A stretch of DNA of 64,000 bases from Glutamicibacter sp002979865 (GTDB lineage: Bacteria > Actinomycetota > Actinomycetes > Actinomycetales > Micrococcaceae): the NCBI RefSeq assembly GCF_050030965.1, contig NZ_CP188297.1:124001-188000 (forward strand), given 5' to 3'. Of the stretch, positions 25,246 to 34,375 are shown piece by piece. The notes below the pieces were generated by a model that did not search any database, was not told where the DNA came from, and was given only the letters and a program-made list of their open reading frames with translations. The position numbers were made by a program, and so were the translations under genes. Numbering within the stretch: the stretch's first letter is position 1; each line of letters starts with the position of its first letter.

Positions 25246-26586
25246 CTAGTGCGCCACGCGCGAGTCGGTCTGTTCGCCCTCAATTTCTTCCACGTGCAGG
25301 TTGCGTCCACGGGTCTCGCCCACCCAGAGCACCGCTGCCACGGAAATGATGGTCAGCACCATGATGTAGATGGCAATCGAGATCGAAGAGCCTGTGGTCT
25401 CCAGCAGGATCTGCGCCACGGTGGCCGCGAAGGCGCCGCCCAGAATGGCGCCAATGGCGTAGCCAATGGAGATGCCCGAGTAGCGGATCTGCGCCGGGAA
25501 CATCTCCGCGTACATCGCCGACTGCGGGCCGTAGGACAAGCCCAGGCCAACGGTCAGCACGAAGATCGCAATGGTGTACAGCACGATGTTTCCGGTGTCG
25601 ACCATCAGGAACATCGGGATCATCCAGATGAACACCAGCGCGTAGCCGATCACGAAGGTATTGCGGCGCCCGATCTTGTCCGAGAGCCAGCCGCCGACCA
25701 GGGTGAAGATCAGCCAGCCCACCGAACCGATGGTAGTAGCCAGGAGGATCGGTGCCACCGGCATCTTGAGGACCTTGGTGGTGTAGGAAATGAAGAACGC
25801 GATCACCAGGTAGCCGGCGGCGTTGTTCGAGATGAAGATCAGCGCGGCCTGCAGGACCTGCTTGGAATGGCTGGTCATCAGCTCGCGCAGCGGGGTGTGC
25901 TCGGAAGCCTTGCGCTGGGCGAGCTGCTTGAAGACCGGGGATTCCTCAACCGCACGGCGGATCATGTAGCCCACGAAGATCAGCGCAATGGAGAGCAGGA
26001 ACGGAATGCGCCAGCCCCATGCGGCGAACTCTTCCGGGCTCATCGCAACGCGCAGGATGTAGAGCAGGCCGGTAGCCAGGATCATGCCGATGGGCACGCC
26101 GATCTGCGGGTAGGCGCCGAAGTAGCCGCGGCGATCCTTCGGTGCGTGCTCTACCGCCATCAAGGCTGCACCGCCCCATTCGCCACCGGCCGAGAAGCCC
26201 TGGACTACGCGCAGGAGCACCAGCAGGATTGGCGCGGCCACGCCGATGGACGCGTAGGTTGGCAGCAGGCCAATGGCCGCGGTGGCAACGCCCATGAGGA
26301 TCAGGGTGAGCACCAGGATGCGCTTGCGTCCGTAGCGGTCGCCCAGGTGGCCGGCAACCACTGCGCCCAGGGGACGGAAGAAGAAGGAGATGCCAATCAT
26401 TGCGAAGGAAAGGATCTGCGCGACACCCGGATTCGACTGCCCCAGGGGCTCGAGGAACAACGGGGTCAGCAGGGTCGCGGTGAGCTGGGCGAAAATGAAG
26501 AAGTCGTACCACTCAATGGTGGTGCCCACCAGGGTGCCGGCAAGAACCCGGCGCTCCTCCTGGGTGCGAGTGACAGTCGATGACAT
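25246..26586 (-). CDS. MFS metabolite:H+ symporter (MHS family)
   Basis: The 446-residue, 12-helix protein has the MHS-family features 'GTTIEWYDFFIFA' in helix 1, 'GHLGDRYGRKRILVLTL' in the first cytoplasmic loop, and 'VQGFSAGGEWGGAALMAVEH'. Relatives (ShiA, ProP, KgtP, citrate carriers) import carboxylates, shikimate or betaines with protons. The specific substrate is not readable. An IclR regulator is divergent, and IclR proteins often control aromatic or organic-acid uptake. A TetR-type palindrome lies 27-44 bases before the start codon. Confidence 0.85.
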   Translation of the reverse strand: MSSTVTRTQEERRVLAGTLVGTTIEWYDFFIFAQLTATLLTPLFLEPLGQSNPGVAQILSFAMIGISFFFRPLGAVVAGHLGDRYGRKRILVLTLILMGVATAAIGLLPTYASIGVAAPILLVLLRVVQGFSAGGEWGGAALMAVEHAPKDRRGYFGAYPQIGVPIGMILATGLLYILRVAMSPEEFAAWGWRIPFLLSIALIFVGYMIRRAVEESPVFKQLAQRKASEHTPLRELMTSHSKQVLQAALIFISNNAAGYLVIAFFISYTTKVLKMPVAPILLATTIGSVGWLIFTLVGGWLSDKIGRRNTFVIGYALVFIWMIPMFLMVDTGNIVLYTIAIFVLTVGLGLSYGPQSAMYAEMFPAQIRYSGISIGYAIGAILGGAFAATVAQILLETTGSSISIAIYIMVLTIISVAAVLWVGETRGRNLHVEEIEGEQTDSRVAH

Positions 26587-26612
26587 GAGTTGGCCTTTTT
26601 TGCGAGTTGTTT

Positions 26613-26630
26613 ACCGACCGTTCGGACGGT
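26613..26630. promoter_or_regulatory. TetR-type palindromic operator upstream of the MHS symporter
   Basis: ACCGACCGTTCGGACGGT is an 18-base palindrome with a single broken pair, of the ACCGnCCGnnCGGnCGGT form used by several TetR regulators. No TetR gene is adjacent. Confidence 0.6.
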
Positions 26631-26853
26631 TTATGTCGCACACCATCATATGCCCACAGTGAAGCAGATCACAAGATCTATCCAAATCGTGACCAGCTCC
26701 AGCCAGGCACCCTCTCCCGCAATGGGCTGGGAATTCGGTGTTCTAATAGAGAACGACTAAAATCGGATATAGATCACCGACCGCTTGGTCCCCAGATTCA
26801 CTACGAAGGCCCTCGACGACGTTCCAGCGCGCCGCACGCCAGATTGAAGAGCA

Positions 26854-27549
26854 ATGCCTACCTCCCAGACGCTTTCGCGTGGAATCCGCGTCCTTGAAAT
26901 CGTCGCCAATTCCCCGGTCAACCTTTCCATCGCGGAAATCGCCGCGAAACTGGAAGTCCACCGCTCCATTGCCTACCGCATCATCCGCACCCTGGAGCAG
27001 CATCACCTGCTCAACCGCGACGAGGCCGGGCACATCCGTTCCGCTTCCGGCTTGGCCGTGCTCGCCCGCTCGGTCCAGCGCGACCTGCAGGCGGCCGCCA
27101 CCCCGGAACTCACCGCGCTGGCCAACGAGCTGTCGATGACTGCTTTCGTAGCCGTCTGGGAACACGATCTGTGCACCACCTTGCAGTCGGTCTCCCCGTT
27201 GAACTCCCAGCGCGCGATCGTCCATCGCCCGGGCTCGGTGCACGGCATGGATGTGGGAGCAGCCGGCATCGCGATCCAGTCGTGCTATGCCAAGGCCGAG
27301 TGGGATGCCCTGGACACGGGCATCGAGTACCGCGAAGCTGCCGTCGCGGCCCGGATTGACGGCTATGCCACCAGCGAGAACGAAGTCATCCAGGGCGTGA
27401 CGTCCATTGCCGTTCCGATCCAGCATTCCGGGCAAACCCCGGCGGCCTTGGCCGTCGTCTTCGCCGCCAGCACGGTCGGCGGGTACGAGCGCATGATCGA
27501 GGAACTCAAGCACGCAGCGGCGCGCATCAGCGAAAAGCTCGCGCACTAG
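26854..27549 (+). CDS. IclR family transcriptional regulator
   Basis: This 231-residue protein has the IclR N-terminal winged helix ('LSRGIRVLEIVANSPVNLSI', 'HRSIAYRIIRTLEQHHLL') and the C-terminal GAF-like effector domain ('VHGMDVGAAGIAI', 'YATSENEVIQGVTSIAVPI'). It is slightly shorter than the usual 245-270. IclR proteins act as repressors or activators of catabolic and transport genes in response to organic acids. Divergent orientation from the MHS symporter suggests it regulates that gene. Confidence 0.85.
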   Translation: MPTSQTLSRGIRVLEIVANSPVNLSIAEIAAKLEVHRSIAYRIIRTLEQHHLLNRDEAGHIRSASGLAVLARSVQRDLQAAATPELTALANELSMTAFVAVWEHDLCTTLQSVSPLNSQRAIVHRPGSVHGMDVGAAGIAIQSCYAKAEWDALDTGIEYREAAVAARIDGYATSENEVIQGVTSIAVPIQHSGQTPAALAVVFAASTVGGYERMIEELKHAAARISEKLAH

Positions 27550-27565
27550 CAATTCCCGGCGGTGA

Positions 27566-27620
27566 AAGAAGCATCCCGTTGCCCTTCGCCTGCTGGGCGA
27601 GGTGCAACGGGATGCTTCTT
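27566..27620. terminator. Bidirectional terminator between iclR-type gene and MFS gene
   Basis: AAGAAGCATCCCGTTGC pairs perfectly with GCAACGGGATGCTTCTT (17 bp), with a small GC stem in the loop. Both strands run into T-rich ends. Confidence 0.85.
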
Positions 27621-27664
27621 ATCCAGCTTTGCTGGCCGGCCGCAAGATGCGCAGAGTTCTTGCC

Positions 27665-28891
27665 CTAGCGGACGCGGGCCAGCGTCGGGGACTTCGCGAC
27701 AACGATCTTCATCGCCACAGCGGCCAGGAAGATCACCAGTGCGCCACCGGTGGAGACCCAGAAGGCGCCGAGGTAGCCCAGGGTCTCGGCGAAGACGCCG
27801 GCCAAGCCGTTTCCGATCGCGGTTCCCACAACAATGCCGGCAGAGAGCATGGTCATCACGGTGGACAGGCGCTGCGGCGGAGCGACTTCGCCGCCCAGGG
27901 TCATGACCGTGACGATCACCGGCCCTACCGCAAATCCTGCGATGAACAGGGCAACCAGCATCAGCGGGACATTGCCGGCCACGTGCAGGCCGAAGCTGAG
28001 AACGGTCAGTGCTGCGCCGCACAGGATCCAGCGGTTGATCTGCTTGAAGGCCTGCGGCCAAGCGGCCACGGAGATCGCGGCAATCGCGCTGGAGAAGCCC
28101 ATGGCGCCATAGAGCAGGCCGCCGGAGTTGGAATCGCCCTGCGCCCCGGCAAAGGCCAGGGTACCGGCCGCCGAGGAACCGAAGACCGTGCCCAGCGCCA
28201 TCATGCCCAGGACCAGGGCACCGATCGCGGCAACCTGCGCGCCGCTGATCGAGACCTTGGGAGTGTGCTCGGCGGTTCTCGCCGGCTTCACCGCATTGCC
28301 GGTACGGTGCGAGGCGAACACCGGCACCAGCACCAGGGTCAGCAGGGCGGCAAGGTAGAGCGGCAGCACCGGATCCACCAGGGAGGCCAGCAGGCCCACG
28401 GCAACCGGGCCGAAGACGAAGCCCAGTTCATCGAACATGGACTCCAGGCTCAGTGCCGCCGAAAGGACCTTGTGGTTCTTCTTCTGCTGGCGGGTGATTG
28501 CAATCCAGCGGACGCGGGACATCGGGCCGACCTGCGGGCCGGTAGCACCGGCGGCCAGGCACATGATCGAGAGCAAGGCCGCGGACATGTCCGGTCCCGA
28601 ATCGGCAAACAGCGTCAGGGCAACCAGCAGGATGGTGTGGATGACCGCGACAGTGGTCAATACCGGGCGCTGGCCCACCCGGTCAGCCAGATAGCCGATG
28701 CTCGGACCGCCAATGGCGGACCCCAGGCCAACCATGGCCGCGGCCAAGCCGCCCATGGCATATGAGCCGGTGGTAGCAGTTACCAGGGTCATGGACCCGA
28801 TGGTGAGCATCGCCAGCGGGAGGCGTGCAAGGAAAGTAAGCGGCAGGAAGGGTGCTCCCACCAAAGGAACTAACGCGGAGTATCCGGACAT
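27665..28891 (-). CDS. MFS transporter
   Basis: The frame extends to 29023, but the start is placed at ATG 28891, preceded by GAGGA, because 'MSGYSALVPLVGAPFLPL' leads straight into the first membrane helix. The 408-residue product has 12 predicted helices and the loop motif 'GYLADRVGQRPVLTTVAVIH', resembling DHA1-type permeases. It is a probable exporter of unknown substrate. It lies 161 bases downstream of sbcC with no clear terminator between them, so some read-through is possible. Confidence 0.75.
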   Translation of the reverse strand: MSGYSALVPLVGAPFLPLTFLARLPLAMLTIGSMTLVTATTGSYAMGGLAAAMVGLGSAIGGPSIGYLADRVGQRPVLTTVAVIHTILLVALTLFADSGPDMSAALLSIMCLAAGATGPQVGPMSRVRWIAITRQQKKNHKVLSAALSLESMFDELGFVFGPVAVGLLASLVDPVLPLYLAALLTLVLVPVFASHRTGNAVKPARTAEHTPKVSISGAQVAAIGALVLGMMALGTVFGSSAAGTLAFAGAQGDSNSGGLLYGAMGFSSAIAAISVAAWPQAFKQINRWILCGAALTVLSFGLHVAGNVPLMLVALFIAGFAVGPVIVTVMTLGGEVAPPQRLSTVMTMLSAGIVVGTAIGNGLAGVFAETLGYLGAFWVSTGGALVIFLAAVAMKIVVAKSPTLARVR

Positions 28892-29052
28892 CTTCTCGGA
28901 TTCCTCACTGTTTTCCTTCGACAAAGTAGGCTGAGTCAACAAAACTCCATGACGAAGCGTGCGTCGTCCCACACCCCCCGACGCACAAAATTTCCCAGGC
29001 ATGCCTGATGGCACTACTTTCAAGATAGCTACTGCCCTGGGGCAAGTCCAAT

Positions 29053-32000
29053 CTATCCAGCCAAGATCACAGTGCCATCGCGTTCAATGGTGGAACCGTG
29101 CTGGGTCTTGCTGACCGAAATCCGATTGGTGATGCGCTGCTTCATTTCCGCCACGTGGGAGACCAAGCCGATGGTCCGTCCGCCGGCACGCAAGTTTTCC
29201 AGTGCCTGCATGACTTCTTCCAGCGTCTCGGCATCAAGTGAACCGAAGCCTTCATCGACGAAGAGCGTCTGCATGTCCACGGCCCCGGAATGGTGCGAAA
29301 TGACATCCGCCAGGCCCAGTGCCAGGGCCAGCGAGGCCATGAAGGTCTCGCCTCCGGAGAGCGTCTGGGTTTCCCGGCGCTTCCCGGTCCACGAATCGAG
29401 CACCTGCAGCCCCAACCCGGACTTCGAATTGCCCTGCTTGGAATCATCATGGTGCAGCGAGTAGCGGCCGCCGGACATCATGCCCAGGCGCTGCGTTGCG
29501 GCGATGGCCACTTCCTCCAGCCGGGCAGCGAGCACATAGGTGCTCAGCGTCATCTTGTAGAGGTTCTCTCCCCCGCCACGAATCACTTCAGCCAATCCGC
29601 GCAGCCGGCGGTAGTCTTCGATGACCGGGCCTGCCTCGGTCCGCTGGCGTTCAAGGTCAGTGGCTGCTTGCTCGTGGCGAGCGAGCTGGGTCTGCGCCAG
29701 CACTTCTTGTTCCCGCGCCGCTTCGAAGCGTTCTTCGGCGAGGGAAGAGAGCAGCTTCGCTTCGGCAATCCCTTCTTCGCTTGGCCCTTCCACACCCTGC
29801 GCGGATAATTCCTGGGCCTTGCGGCAGTCCTGCGACGCTTCAAGCGTGGCAATGGCACTGGCCAGGTCGGCATCGGCACGCTGCAGCTGGCGCAGGCGCT
29901 CGCGTTCGGCGCTGTCCAGCAAGGCGGCCTCGAAGGCAGCCGGATTCTCGAAACCGGCGGCCGTGCGCTGGCTATTCCAGGTGGCCTCGGCCTTCTCCAG
30001 CGCCTCGCCCGCCTCGAGGAAACGGCGCAGGTTCTGCACCGCACTGGCCAAGCCCTGGGACGTAGCGGACAGCTGCGCCACAAGTTCGGCCAGGTTCTCC
30101 CGGCCTTGGCGCAGCTGCTCCAGCTTGGCGTCGAGTTCTGCCAGCTGGGTTTGCAGGGACTGCGCCCGCTGCTTCGCGGTGGCGTGCTCGAGTACCGCCT
30201 GGGTTGCGCGCGCGTTCTGCTGCTCGGTACGCTGGCGCACCGCATCCAGCTTTGCCACGCGGGCAGCGATTTCTCCTTGCTGCTTCTGCTCCCGTTCCAG
30301 CCCGGCCTGCGCCGTGGCAAGCTCCGCCCGCAGGTCCGCGACCGGGGCATCGCCGGCAGCTTCCTGCGCGGCCTGGAACTTGGCCACCAGGGTGTCGCGC
30401 GCCTGCGCGGCCCGTTGCCCGGCAGCTCTTGCCACAGCCACCGCGGTTTCCAGCGTCTGGATCTGCTCATCGTCGATCAGCGGCGCATCGGCATCCGCCC
30501 GGGCCGGGGCGGGATGCTCTTGCGCACCGCAGACCAGGCACGGTTGCCCGTCTTCCAGCGCGGCAGCCAATCGCAAAGCGCTCTGGGCCAGCTGCTCGGT
30601 ACGCAGGTCAAGCAAGGTATTGGCTACGCCTACAATCTCCAGCTCTTGTGCGCTGGACTGCTCCCGTGCGGCCAGCGCCTGCTTCTCCAGGGCGTCGCGC
30701 TCGGTGGCATGCTGGATCCTGGTCTCCAGCCCCTTCACCTGTTCCTTGGCCTGCTGGACCTTGCCGCCGGCGGCTACCTGGTCGAGGTCCGCGGCTTCCA
30801 GCGCAGCACGTTCGGCCTTGAGCATGGCAACTTCGGCTTCGGCCTGGGCACGGGTCTCTTCCTGAGCAGCGGCCAGTTCGGCGGCCTTGCGTGCCTGGCC
30901 GGCCAGGACGCCGCGGCGCTTTTCATCGTCCAGGCCCGCCTTGGCCACCGCTAGTTCTTCGGCCGCTTGCTGCGCCGGCAGGCGCAGCTGCTCCAGACCG
31001 GCAGCGTTGGCGCTGGGGTCCAGCCCCTGTTCGGTTTCAAGCCACAGCTTGCTGTCCAGCCAGGTTGCCTTGGCCTGCTCCTGGGCGACGGATGCCTCCT
31101 GGAGCTGGGCCTGGTAGGCACGCACCGCGCCTGCCTTGGCATCGCTGTCCAAGCGCGCGGCAGCCGCTGCGGCCGCTTCATGGTTCTGGGCATAGCCGGC
31201 CTGCATGCCGCGCAGCTCGGCCAGGCGCGCGAAGATCCGGCGGCGTTCCTCCAGGGCCTGCGCCTGCTCGCGGGTGCGGGTCATCTCGGTGCGCAGTTTG
31301 GCCGCTTCTAGGGCCGAGTCCCGGTGAACCGCCGCGATCCGGCGGTGATAGCCGGCGAACTGCTCGGCACTGCTCAGGTCCACCGCCGCGGCCTGTCCAG
31401 CGCCATCGGCGTCGGCGTTCGCTTCGCCGTCGGCCTCGGCGGGCTCATCGCTGGCTTCGCGGCCAGCGAGGAACGCCCGGGCAGCGGAATGGATGGCCTC
31501 TTCGCTGGCGCTCAGGCGTGCTTCCAGGCTCTCGGTTTTCTTGCGCTCTTCGGCCAGCCGAGCGGCGAATTCATCCTCGATCCGCGCATAGCCGCTGGTA
31601 TCGAAGAGATTCGCCAGGAGATCTTCGCGGTCCTTGGCCTTGGCCCGCAGGAAGTCCGCAAAGCCGCCCTGCGGCAGCATGACTACCTTGGTGAACTGCT
31701 CGCGGTCCAGACCCAGCAGGCTGCCCAGGACGTGGCCCACCTCGTCGTTGCGGGTGGACAGTTCCTTCCAGCCCGAACCGGTGAACTCGCGCAGGAAGCT
31801 GGCGGCCTTCTGCTCGGTGGTCTTGTTCTTGCCGCGCTTGGACGGGCGCATCCAGGCCGGCGAACGGGTGACCTCGAAGCGCCGGTCGCCGATGGTCAGC
31901 TCGCAGACCACTTCCGGAGCCAAACCGGCCGGGGCATGGTCCGAACGGATCTGCCGGCTGCCGGCGCGGCTTCCGGGCAACGCACCGTACAGGGCGTAGC

Positions 32001-32145
32001 AGATCGCATCCAGGATGCTGGACTTGCCGGCACCGGTGGGGCCATCAAGCAGGAACAGCCCGCCTTCGGCCAATTCATCGAAGTCGATCTCTTCGGTGCC
32101 TGCGAAGGGCCCGAACGCCTGGATCTGGAGTTTGTGGATTCTCAC
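29053..32145 (-). CDS. sbcC: Exonuclease SbcC (Rad50-like ATPase subunit)
   Basis: The 1030-residue SMC-like ATPase pairs with SbcD to process hairpins and protein-blocked DNA ends. Walker A is 'DGPTGAGKSSILDAICYALY' near the N-terminus. Long Ala/Gln/Glu-rich coiled coils flank the zinc hook CLVC (C536 and C539) at the exact middle, and the C-terminus carries the signature 'LSGGETFMASLALALG' and Walker B 'LFVDEGFGSLD'. It begins with GTG 32145 overlapping the sbcD stop (GTGA), so the two proteins are translationally coupled. Confidence 0.95.
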   Translation of the reverse strand: MRIHKLQIQAFGPFAGTEEIDFDELAEGGLFLLDGPTGAGKSSILDAICYALYGALPGSRAGSRQIRSDHAPAGLAPEVVCELTIGDRRFEVTRSPAWMRPSKRGKNKTTEQKAASFLREFTGSGWKELSTRNDEVGHVLGSLLGLDREQFTKVVMLPQGGFADFLRAKAKDREDLLANLFDTSGYARIEDEFAARLAEERKKTESLEARLSASEEAIHSAARAFLAGREASDEPAEADGEANADADGAGQAAAVDLSSAEQFAGYHRRIAAVHRDSALEAAKLRTEMTRTREQAQALEERRRIFARLAELRGMQAGYAQNHEAAAAAAARLDSDAKAGAVRAYQAQLQEASVAQEQAKATWLDSKLWLETEQGLDPSANAAGLEQLRLPAQQAAEELAVAKAGLDDEKRRGVLAGQARKAAELAAAQEETRAQAEAEVAMLKAERAALEAADLDQVAAGGKVQQAKEQVKGLETRIQHATERDALEKQALAAREQSSAQELEIVGVANTLLDLRTEQLAQSALRLAAALEDGQPCLVCGAQEHPAPARADADAPLIDDEQIQTLETAVAVARAAGQRAAQARDTLVAKFQAAQEAAGDAPVADLRAELATAQAGLEREQKQQGEIAARVAKLDAVRQRTEQQNARATQAVLEHATAKQRAQSLQTQLAELDAKLEQLRQGRENLAELVAQLSATSQGLASAVQNLRRFLEAGEALEKAEATWNSQRTAAGFENPAAFEAALLDSAERERLRQLQRADADLASAIATLEASQDCRKAQELSAQGVEGPSEEGIAEAKLLSSLAEERFEAAREQEVLAQTQLARHEQAATDLERQRTEAGPVIEDYRRLRGLAEVIRGGGENLYKMTLSTYVLAARLEEVAIAATQRLGMMSGGRYSLHHDDSKQGNSKSGLGLQVLDSWTGKRRETQTLSGGETFMASLALALGLADVISHHSGAVDMQTLFVDEGFGSLDAETLEEVMQALENLRAGGRTIGLVSHVAEMKQRITNRISVSKTQHGSTIERDGTVILAG

Positions 32146-33308
32146 TGGCTGGCCTGTGCCTCTCGGGTGGCTTGGATGACGGCGCCGATGACTTCCCGTT
32201 CCAGTTCATCGGCCGCGCGTTCGCGGACATGTTCCATGAAGTCCCCCACCACTTGTTCGGTGCTGGCGGCCTTGGCCATGCGCTCGGCATAGCTCGCCGG
32301 CTTGGCATCCCCGCCGGCGTGTTCGGGGGCGAAATTGAGCACCACGGTGTCGGGGAAACGGGTTCGAATCGTTGCCATCGCGTCGGCGGGGCGTTCGCTA
32401 TCGGTCAGCGTGACCTGGCACCATGCATCGGCGGCGGATTCCAGTTCCGGATCCGCCAGGAGCTCAGCGAGCTTGCCCTTGAGGATGGCCAATTTCTTCG
32501 GCACCGGAAGCAGGACTTCCTGCACGGACTCTATGCCCCGGGCGTTGGTGTCGATCAGCCATACGCCCTTGCGCTGCGTTGCCTCGGAGAAGGAGTATGC
32601 CAGCGGAGAGCCCGAATAGCGCACGTGCTCCTTGACCTTCTGCCGTCCATGCAGGTGCCCCAGCGCCGAGTAGTCGAAGCGCTCGAAAAGCTCTGCCGGA
32701 ACCACGTCGAGGTTGCCGGTGCTCAGCTCGCGTTCGGAGTCGCTGCCGTAGCCGCCGGCGGCGAACAGGTGGGCCATCGTGATGGAAACTACCGGTTTTT
32801 CCCCTGCCCGCAGTTGCGCAAGATCTTCTTCGATCTGCGCGATGGCCGCTCGGACCACCGCTTCGTGGTTGGCCTTTTCCACGCCCAGGCGTTCCATCAC
32901 CATGCGCGGTTCCAGGTACGGGATACCGTAGATGGCCACCCAGTGATCGCCGGCATCGTGGATAACCGGCAGCAGCATGCGCTGGAGGTCGGCGATGATG
33001 TGCACCCCGGCGCTGTCCAGGAGCTCTGCGCCGAAGCCCAGACGGGAGGCCGAGTCGTGGTTGCCGCTGGTGACCACGACGGCGGCCCCGGTGGCGCGCA
33101 GCTCGCGCAGCACCCAGTTGCACAACTGGACGGCATCCACATGCGGCAGCGCGCGGTCGTAGATGTCACCGGAAATCAGCACCGCATCAACCTGCTGATT
33201 AATCGTGATATCGATGATTTCCTGCAGCACTGCGCGCTGCGCTTCGATCAGGGAGGCCCCGTGGAAGGTCCGTCCCAAATGCCAGTCCGAGGTGTGAAGC
33301 AATCGCAT
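32142..33308 (-). CDS. sbcD: Exonuclease SbcD (Mre11-like nuclease subunit)
   Basis: This calcineurin-like phosphoesterase carries the Mre11/SbcD motifs in order: 'HTSDWHLGRTFHG', 'GDIYDRALPHVDAV', 'SGNHDSASRL' and 'ALGHLHGRQ', which bind two Mn2+ ions. It nicks and degrades DNA ends under control of SbcC. The start is ATG 33308 because MRLLHTSDWHLG is the family N-terminus; the frame is open to 33347. The product is 388 residues, in the normal range. Confidence 0.95.
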   Translation of the reverse strand: MRLLHTSDWHLGRTFHGASLIEAQRAVLQEIIDITINQQVDAVLISGDIYDRALPHVDAVQLCNWVLRELRATGAAVVVTSGNHDSASRLGFGAELLDSAGVHIIADLQRMLLPVIHDAGDHWVAIYGIPYLEPRMVMERLGVEKANHEAVVRAAIAQIEEDLAQLRAGEKPVVSITMAHLFAAGGYGSDSERELSTGNLDVVPAELFERFDYSALGHLHGRQKVKEHVRYSGSPLAYSFSEATQRKGVWLIDTNARGIESVQEVLLPVPKKLAILKGKLAELLADPELESAADAWCQVTLTDSERPADAMATIRTRFPDTVVLNFAPEHAGGDAKPASYAERMAKAASTEQVVGDFMEHVRERAADELEREVIGAVIQATREAQASQ

Positions 33309-33359
33309 GTGTCCAACCTTATGCAATGCCGCGGACAACTTGGACATTAGAATGGTGAT

Positions 33360-34298
33360 GTGAATGAAACCGGTGAAACTGCACTCCTGCCAGAGAACTA
33401 CTCAGACAAGGTGTTTGCGATCCTCCTCGGCCTAGCCGATGGCGCAACCCACGCCCGTGACGAAATTGACCCCGGGGCCACCGAAATCCTCCCGCTCTAC
33501 CTGGCCGACGGCCTGCTGGAAGCGCTGGAATGGGCCAACGACGGTGTCGCCAGCGACGAAGCGGCCTGCATGTGGCTTGCGGCCCTGCGCGGCTACAGCA
33601 AGATCGCCGGCTCCTTCCCGGAACGCGCCCCGCAACCGCTGGGCCGCTGGATCGACAAGGAATTCGCCAACGTCGAGATCTTCGAGAAGATCCTGGACGG
33701 CGATCCGCAGAACCTCGCCGGCCTGGACAGCCCCGACATGGGACAGCCGGGGCGTCCCACCGGCGCTGGCGCCGACTCCACCGGCGTGCTGCCGCGTGCC
33801 GCGATTGCCGCGCTGCTGGCCCGGGTCCCTGTGGGCACCACCGAGACCCTGGCCCGTTCGGCCGCCTTCCTGACCCACGACGACCAGGCGGCCAAGACCG
33901 CCATTGCCGCGGCGAAGATCATCCGCTCGGCCATGGAACGCTCCGAGGCCGCCGCCGGCGAATGGGCCGAGCTGCTCGTTGGCCTGCAGGGCCCGTCGGC
34001 CGATGCGCTGCGCGAGGTGGCCACCAGGATCGCCGAGAACATCTCGCTGTCCGCCGAAGAGGCCTACGCGGCGTACTTCGGCGAGCATGCCGCCGAGCAG
34101 GACGCGGAATCGGACATCGAGGCCGCCCCGGCGGCAACCGCCGAAGAAGAAGCTGCCCGGGATCCCGAGGTCGACGCCTACGCTGTAGCGCTGCTGGCTG
34201 CCATCTACGGCACCGAAGCCGTCGGCGAGCGCCCCGCGAGCGCACTGGATGACATCATCTCCGAGCTGCATGACCGCTGGATGGCACTGCTGGTCTAG
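33360..34298 (+). CDS. ADP-ribosylglycohydrolase-like protein, divergent
   Basis: The 312-residue acidic protein is not clearly assignable. The N-terminal third ('FAILLGLADGATHARDEIDP', 'LYLADGLLEALEWANDGVAS', 'ACMWLAALRGYSKIAGSFPE') resembles the start of ADP-ribosylglycohydrolases. A later segment 'SAAFLTHDDQAAKTAIAAAK' resembles their 'H-D-xAxxA' helix. The typical 'GDA.G' and 'TDDT' metal motifs are altered to GDGDP-like or GATH forms, and the C-terminal D-D motif is not seen, so it may be catalytically inactive. It starts at GTG 33360, 51 bases from divergent sbcD. The C-terminus is very rich in Ala and Glu. Confidence 0.45.
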   Translation: MNETGETALLPENYSDKVFAILLGLADGATHARDEIDPGATEILPLYLADGLLEALEWANDGVASDEAACMWLAALRGYSKIAGSFPERAPQPLGRWIDKEFANVEIFEKILDGDPQNLAGLDSPDMGQPGRPTGAGADSTGVLPRAAIAALLARVPVGTTETLARSAAFLTHDDQAAKTAIAAAKIIRSAMERSEAAAGEWAELLVGLQGPSADALREVATRIAENISLSAEEAYAAYFGEHAAEQDAESDIEAAPAATAEEEAARDPEVDAYAVALLAAIYGTEAVGERPASALDDIISELHDRWMALLV

Positions 34299-34320
34299 GA
34301 ACCGCGCCCAGAAAAAAATG

Positions 34321-34369
34321 GCAGAAGCCCGGCCGGCACAGATTCGATCTGTGCCGGCCGGGCTTCTGC
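34321..34369. terminator. Bidirectional terminator, perfect 23-bp stem
   Basis: Arms 34321-34343 and 34347-34369 are perfectly complementary with a TCG loop. A-run upstream gives a T-run for the minus-strand gene. Confidence 0.9.
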
Positions 34370-34375
34370 GGTCTG

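Noticed and set aside
25093..26583. 496-residue plus-strand frame opposite the MHS symporter
   Set aside because: It is rich in His, Gln and Asp repeats typical of antisense frames of membrane genes.
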